A stretch of DNA of 64,000 nt from positions 62,001 through 126,000 of the forward strand of contig JAAFIV010000006.1 in assembly GCA_013298775.1 (NCBI GenBank), given 5' to 3'. The notes under the pieces were generated by a model. It ran no database searches. It saw nothing but the letters and a program-made list of their open reading frames with translations, and had not been told where the DNA came from. This stretch comes from Ignavibacteria bacterium (GTDB lineage Bacteria; Bacteroidota; Ignavibacteria; Kapaibacteriales; UBA4661). Positions 60,422 through 64,000 of this stretch are shown piece by piece. A program made the translations under genes and the position numbers. Within the stretch, counting starts at the first letter, position 1, and each line of letters starts with the position of its first letter.

Positions 60422-62488
60422 CTAATGCCCAATCTCCTGCCCAATTTCCTGCCCAATCGCATCGCATTCCGCAAGCCACAGCGCGGCGGAAGCATCGCTC
60501 GGCATACGCCAATCACCACGCGGGGAGAGAGCAACCGTGCCGACTTTGGGACCATCGGGCATAACAGAACGCTTGAATTGCTGCGTAAAAAAGCGACGGA
60601 AGAAGGTTTGAAGCCATGTTTGGAGGGTTTTGTCGTCATACTTGCCGCGAAAGGCGTGTTTGGCGAGAAACATGATTTTGCGCGGTGCGAACTGGTAGCG
60701 CAAAAAATAATACAGGAAAAAGTCGTGCAATTCATACGGACCAATCGTTTTCTCAGTTTCCTGCGCCTGCACCGCACCTGCTTGTAGCGGCAATAATTCT
60801 GGCGACACAGGCGTAGCACAGATGTCGTGCAGCACGGCGGCTTCATTACCTGAAAATCCCTCGCCCGAAAACTCGTGGTCGGCGCACCATTCCACGAGGT
60901 AGCGCACGAGCGTCTTCGGAATGCTCGCATTTACGCCGTACATGGACATTTGGTCGGCGTTGTAGGTACACCAGCCGAGCGCGAGTTCGGAAAGGTCGCC
61001 GGTGCCAATGACCAAGCCGTTTACTTGATTTGCCACGTCCATCAAAATCTGTGTGCGCTCGCGGGCTTGCGCATTTTCGTACGTGATGTCGTGCGTGTTT
61101 TCATCATGCCCAATGTCGCGGAAATGCTGGCGTACAGCGTCGTTGATGGAAATAATCCGCAAGGTCGTTCCCAAAAATTCCGCAAGTTTTTCAGCATTGC
61201 CTCGCGTGCGAGTGGTGGTGCCGAATCCAGGCATAGTAATCGAAATAATTCCTGTTCGCGCCAGCCCCAGCATATCGAATGCTTTTACGCACACAAGGAG
61301 CGCGAGCGTAGAATCTAAGCCGCCCGACACGCCAATCACCACGTTTTTCGTGTTCGTATGGCGGAGGCGTTTTGCAAGACCAGTGGTTTGAATCGCAAAA
61401 ATTTCTTCGCAATCGCGTGAACGCCGTGTAGAATCTCGCGGGACAAAGGGCATTTGCGAAAGCGGACGCAAGAGCGAGGTTGCAGCATTTACGCCATGAT
61501 GCGTGAGCGCACCTTCTGGATGCTCGGCGTATTCTTGTGCGAGCGCGTCCGCATCGGGTCGGGTGAAATCTTCAAAATCGAAGTTGATAAACCGCGCTGG
61601 ACGACGCGCCGCCGATAGCCCAAAGGTGCTGTTTTTACGCCGTTCCGCGCTGAGGCGTTCTACGTCAATATCACCCAAAACCATTTCGCTGGAAAAGCTA
61701 AACCGCTTCGTTTCGGCAAGCAAACGCCCATTTTCTGCGATGAGTGAATGCCCCGAAAACACAAGGTCGGTGCTGGATTCGCCCGCACCCGCCGCCGCAT
61801 AGCAATACGCCGCCAAACACCGCGCAGAATGGCTCTGCACAAGCATTTTGCGGTAATCGTATTTGCCAATAACTTCATTGCTCGCCGAAAGATTCACCAA
61901 CACCGTCGCACCGTTCAACGCCGCATCCGCACTGGGCGGAGCGACTGCCCACACGTCTTCGCAGAGTTCAATCGCAATCGCGCAATCGGGCATGGTTTCG
62001 GGACGGAAAATGAGGTCGGTTCCAAACGGTACATCGCGCCAGCCAAGCAGCACGGAATCTCGCTTGGTATCGAGCGCGGAGGAAAACCAACGTTCCTCGT
62101 AAAACTCTTGCGTTCCGGGCAAAAACGTTTTTGGGACAATTCCTTTTATCTGTCCGCGTGTTACGAAAGCGGCGCAGTTGAAATTTTTTCCATCGAAACT
62201 CATTGGCAAACCCAGCACGAATGCGGTGTCGAGCGATGCAGTGCGCTCGGCAAGTTCCACGAGCGCAGATTTTGCGGCATCCAAGAGCAATGGCTGATAG
62301 AGCAAATCGCCGCAGGAATAGCCCGTCAAGCAGAGTTCGGGGAAAACAACAAGGTCGGTTCCATGCGCTTCGGCGCGGAGCAAGGCTTCGTGAATGCGCT
62401 CGGCGTTGAAGCGCACATCGGCAACGCGCAATTCTGGCGAACAAACGGCAGTGCGGACAAAGCCAAAACGTTTAGCGGGGCTACTCAT
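60422..62488 (-). CDS. nadE: Glutamine-dependent NAD+ synthetase
   Basis: A 688-residue two-domain enzyme. The N-terminal nitrilase-type glutaminase has its triad in [14 protein letters not shown] (Glu), [10 protein letters not shown] (Lys) and [10 protein letters not shown] (Cys). The C-terminal synthetase has the PP-loop [16 protein letters not shown] and the NAD-binding [14 protein letters not shown]. It makes NAD+ from deamido-NAD with glutamine-derived ammonia. The length fits the long form. The last residues [11 protein letters not shown] come from a 12-bp tandem repeat at the 3' end and may vary. ATG 62488. Confidence 0.95.
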   Translation of the reverse strand: MSSPAKRFGFVRTAVCSPELRVADVRFNAERIHEALLRAEAHGTDLVVFPELCLTGYSCGDLLYQPLLLDAAKSALVELAERTASLDTAFVLGLPMSFDGKNFNCAAFVTRGQIKGIVPKTFLPGTQEFYEERWFSSALDTKRDSVLLGWRDVPFGTDLIFRPETMPDCAIAIELCEDVWAVAPPSADAALNGATVLVNLSASNEVIGKYDYRKMLVQSHSARCLAAYCYAAAGAGESSTDLVFSGHSLIAENGRLLAETKRFSFSSEMVLGDIDVERLSAERRKNSTFGLSAARRPARFINFDFEDFTRPDADALAQEYAEHPEGALTHHGVNAATSLLRPLSQMPFVPRDSTRRSRDCEEIFAIQTTGLAKRLRHTNTKNVVIGVSGGLDSTLALLVCVKAFDMLGLARTGIISITMPGFGTTTRTRGNAEKLAEFLGTTLRIISINDAVRQHFRDIGHDENTHDITYENAQARERTQILMDVANQVNGLVIGTGDLSELALGWCTYNADQMSMYGVNASIPKTLVRYLVEWCADHEFSGEGFSGNEAAVLHDICATPVSPELLPLQAGAVQAQETEKTIGPYELHDFFLYYFLRYQFAPRKIMFLAKHAFRGKYDDKTLQTWLQTFFRRFFTQQFKRSVMPDGPKVGTVALSPRGDWRMPSDASAALWLAECDAIGQEIGQEIGH

Positions 62489-62548
62489 GGTGCGGGGAAA
62501 AGTGGACGAATGTTGGTATGAGAATGTATGTCATTGACAATTTTTTTG

Positions 62549-63730
62549 CTATTCCTGATTGACTGAACCGTGCATCATTGCTTGGTTCGAGACAATTTTT
62601 GCAAAGCCGCGTACATCCTGCCCCGACCACGCATTATTCATCTCGCCGTACTTGCCAAACTTTGCTTGCATGAGGTCGTGTGGGGATTCCACGCCCACAA
62701 CATGAAACCGATACGGCGCACAAAAAACCTTTACCGTACCAGTAACGCTTGTTTGCGTGCTTGCGAGCAGTGCCTCTGCATTGCGCATGGCGGGTTCGAG
62801 GAATTGTCCTTCGTGCAGAAGCGTTCCGTACATGGCGGCAACTTGTTCTTTCAAGGCGAGTTGCGCTTTGGTGAGCGTGTGTTTTTCCAAGGTATGGTGC
62901 GCTTTGATGATGATAAGCGGCGCGGCGGCTTCAAATCCCACGCGTCCTTTGATGCCGATAATCGTATCGCCAATGTGAATATCGCGCCCAATCGCAAAAG
63001 GTTGTGCAAGTTCGGCAAGATGCTGAATTGCTTGTACTGGTGCGAGGTTCGCGCCGTTGATGCCCGTTAATTCACCTTTTTGAAAATGTAGCGTAATTTC
63101 TTCGGGTGTGTGCTTGGTAAGCTGCGATGGAAATGCGCTTTCGGGCAAGTATTGGTCGGAGGTGAGCGTTTCCTTGCCGCCGATGGTTGTTCCCCACAAG
63201 CCTTTATTGATGGAGTACAGAGCCTTGCTCCAGTCTTGTTCTACGCCGTGTTGCTTCAAAAATTCAATCTCTTCTTCGCGGGAAAGTTTATTGTCGCGTA
63301 TTGGCGTGAGGATGGGAATGGTGGGAATAAGTACGTTGAATGCCGCATCAAATCTCACTTGGTCGTTACCCGCGCCTGTGGAGCCATGCGCAACAAAATC
63401 TGCATTGATGCTCTTTGCGTACCGCGCAATCGCCAACGACTGAAACACGCGCTCGGCACTAACCGAAAGCGGATAGGTGTTGTTTTTTAGCACATTGCCA
63501 AAAATCAGATAGCGAATGCACTCGGCATAGTATTTATCGGTTTCGTCGAGCGTAACGTGTTTGCTTACACCCAGCATCAATGCTCGCTCTTCGATGTGTT
63601 GTAATTCCGCCGATGTAAAGCCGCCCGTGTTTACAATCACCGAATGAATTGCGTAGCCTTGCGCTAAAAAATACTTCACGCAATACGAGGTATCTAATCC
63701 GCCAGAATATGCCAGAACAATAGTTTTCAT
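62549..63730 (-). CDS. argG: Argininosuccinate synthase
   Basis: A 393-residue enzyme joining citrulline and aspartate with ATP. The N-terminal P-loop is VLAYSGGLDTSYCVKYF; family segments GSTGAGNDQVRFD, INKGLWGTTIGG and LTGINGANLAP are present. ATG 63730. It is a single gene here, upstream of nadE on the same strand with a 60-bp gap, so they may be co-transcribed. Confidence 0.95.
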   Translation of the reverse strand: MKTIVLAYSGGLDTSYCVKYFLAQGYAIHSVIVNTGGFTSAELQHIEERALMLGVSKHVTLDETDKYYAECIRYLIFGNVLKNNTYPLSVSAERVFQSLAIARYAKSINADFVAHGSTGAGNDQVRFDAAFNVLIPTIPILTPIRDNKLSREEEIEFLKQHGVEQDWSKALYSINKGLWGTTIGGKETLTSDQYLPESAFPSQLTKHTPEEITLHFQKGELTGINGANLAPVQAIQHLAELAQPFAIGRDIHIGDTIIGIKGRVGFEAAAPLIIIKAHHTLEKHTLTKAQLALKEQVAAMYGTLLHEGQFLEPAMRNAEALLASTQTSVTGTVKVFCAPYRFHVVGVESPHDLMQAKFGKYGEMNNAWSGQDVRGFAKIVSNQAMMHGSVNQE

Positions 63731-63774
63731 CAGTGTTTGAGAGAAAATAATGGGAGAAATTTCTGTTATTCAAG

Positions 63775-63844
63775 GGAACAGACAAGAGTGTCTGTTCTAC
63801 CGAAGCCCGTGTTTTCTGGTAGCGCAGACACTCCTGTCTGCACC
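63775..63844. repeat. Palindromic repeat family 3, intact copy
   Basis: GGAACAGACAAGAGTGTCTG then TTCTACCGAAGCCC, a 9-base spacer and GGTAGCGCAGACACTCCTGT-CTGCACC. Each half is a hairpin and the halves are inverse of each other. This copy serves as the model for the interrupted one at 12557-12800. Confidence 0.75.
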
Positions 63845-63858
63845 AATAGATGCCAAGT

Positions 63859-64000
63859 TTACTTGCTTTCCGCGTACTGCTTTTCGTAATACGCCAAATA
63901 CGCTCCAGAGCGCACTCGTTCTAGCCATTCGGCATTATCTACGTACCATTGCACCGTTTTTTTGAGACCACTTTCAAAGGTTTCTTTCGGCTGCCAGCCC
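63859..64000 (-). CDS. rfbB: dTDP-glucose 4,6-dehydratase-like protein, C-terminal end only
   Basis: The last 47 codons of a minus-strand gene that continues past the window. Read from the right edge the protein ends [19 protein letters not shown], then [19 protein letters not shown] and EKQYAESK, followed by TAA. This matches the C-terminus of dTDP-glucose 4,6-dehydratase (RfbB), where GWxPxxxFxxGLxxTVxWY(L/V)xN is characteristic. RfbB starts dTDP-rhamnose synthesis for surface polysaccharide. Only this short end can be seen, so the catalytic residues are outside the window. Confidence 0.75.
   Translation of the reverse strand, partial: GWQPKETFESGLKKTVQWYVDNAEWLERVRSGAYLAYYEKQYAESK

Overview
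The window is a 64 kb stretch of an ordinary bacterial chromosome from a member of the Bacteroidota-Chlorobiota superphylum; a Kapabacteria- or Ignavibacteria-like lineage is my inference and is not proven here. Supporting signs: four proteins carry C-terminal type IX secretion (T9SS, Por) sorting domains; a Bacteroidota-type promoter (TTTG, 20 bases, TAnnTTTG) lies upstream of the only tRNA; most start codons lack a Shine-Dalgarno sequence; and there is a secreted DUF1501 protein, a propeller/Y_Y_Y sensor and a DUF2807 adhesin-like protein. There are no rRNA genes, CRISPR arrays, transposase genes or prophage genes.

Layout. 1-7 kb: truncated DUF1501 T9SS cargo, Rpn-type nuclease, alpha/beta hydrolase, S41 peptidase with sorting domain, TPR protein. 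8-17 kb: CutA, a 1303-residue vWA/WD40-like/ASH T9SS protein, a GT4 glycosyltransferase and a 1087-residue T9SS protein with repeated carboxypeptidase-regulatory-like domains. 17-26 kb: SGNH hydrolase, a fused homocysteine-methyltransferase/MTHFR-like protein, a DAO-family oxidoreductase, GDP-fucose synthase, LipB, tRNA-Gly(GCC) and a cystathionine-gamma-synthase-like enzyme. 26-40 kb: coiled-coil and LRR secreted proteins, bS21, a REC-histidine kinase, a degenerate hydrolase, an amidohydrolase, a CHASE2 membrane protein and pyruvate kinase with a histone-H1-like tail. 40-50 kb: Nth, AccD, a HEPN two-gene module, DoxX/MauE, HD hydrolase, cyclophilin, GNAT, TerB-like, CtpA-like protease and lipoamide dehydrogenase. 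50-64 kb: MnmA, FolD, GT2, thioesterase, GNAT, DUF2807, propeller-SpoIIE phosphatase, NadE, ArgG and the 3' end of an RfbB-like gene.

The genes are mostly single housekeeping or cell-surface genes rather than long operons. GDP-fucose synthase, two glycosyltransferases and RfbB point to surface polysaccharide synthesis; T9SS cargo and secreted repeat proteins make up the outer-surface theme; LipB with LpdA, and FolD with the MTHFR domain, connect to lipoate and one-carbon metabolism.

The most unusual content is between the genes. At least seven families of short, non-coding, palindromic repeats occupy most gaps. Three families behave like miniature inverted-repeat transposable elements (MITEs). 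Family 1 is about 150 bp, has ends CTTTGTACACGACAAAA and makes 9-bp target duplications. Family 2 is about 144 bp, has ends GTAACTGGTCAGGT and makes 8-bp duplications. Family 5 is 182-190 bp, has ends ATGCGAATTA and makes 5-bp duplications. Nested insertions show their relative ages: family 1 inside family 3, family 5 inside family 4, and a family 2 fragment inside family 1. Other oddities are a homocysteine methyltransferase domain without any zinc cysteines, a hydrolase-fold protein without its nucleophile, an 18-bp perfect hairpin covering a ribosome binding site and start codon, and a HEPN protein with an unusual small partner.
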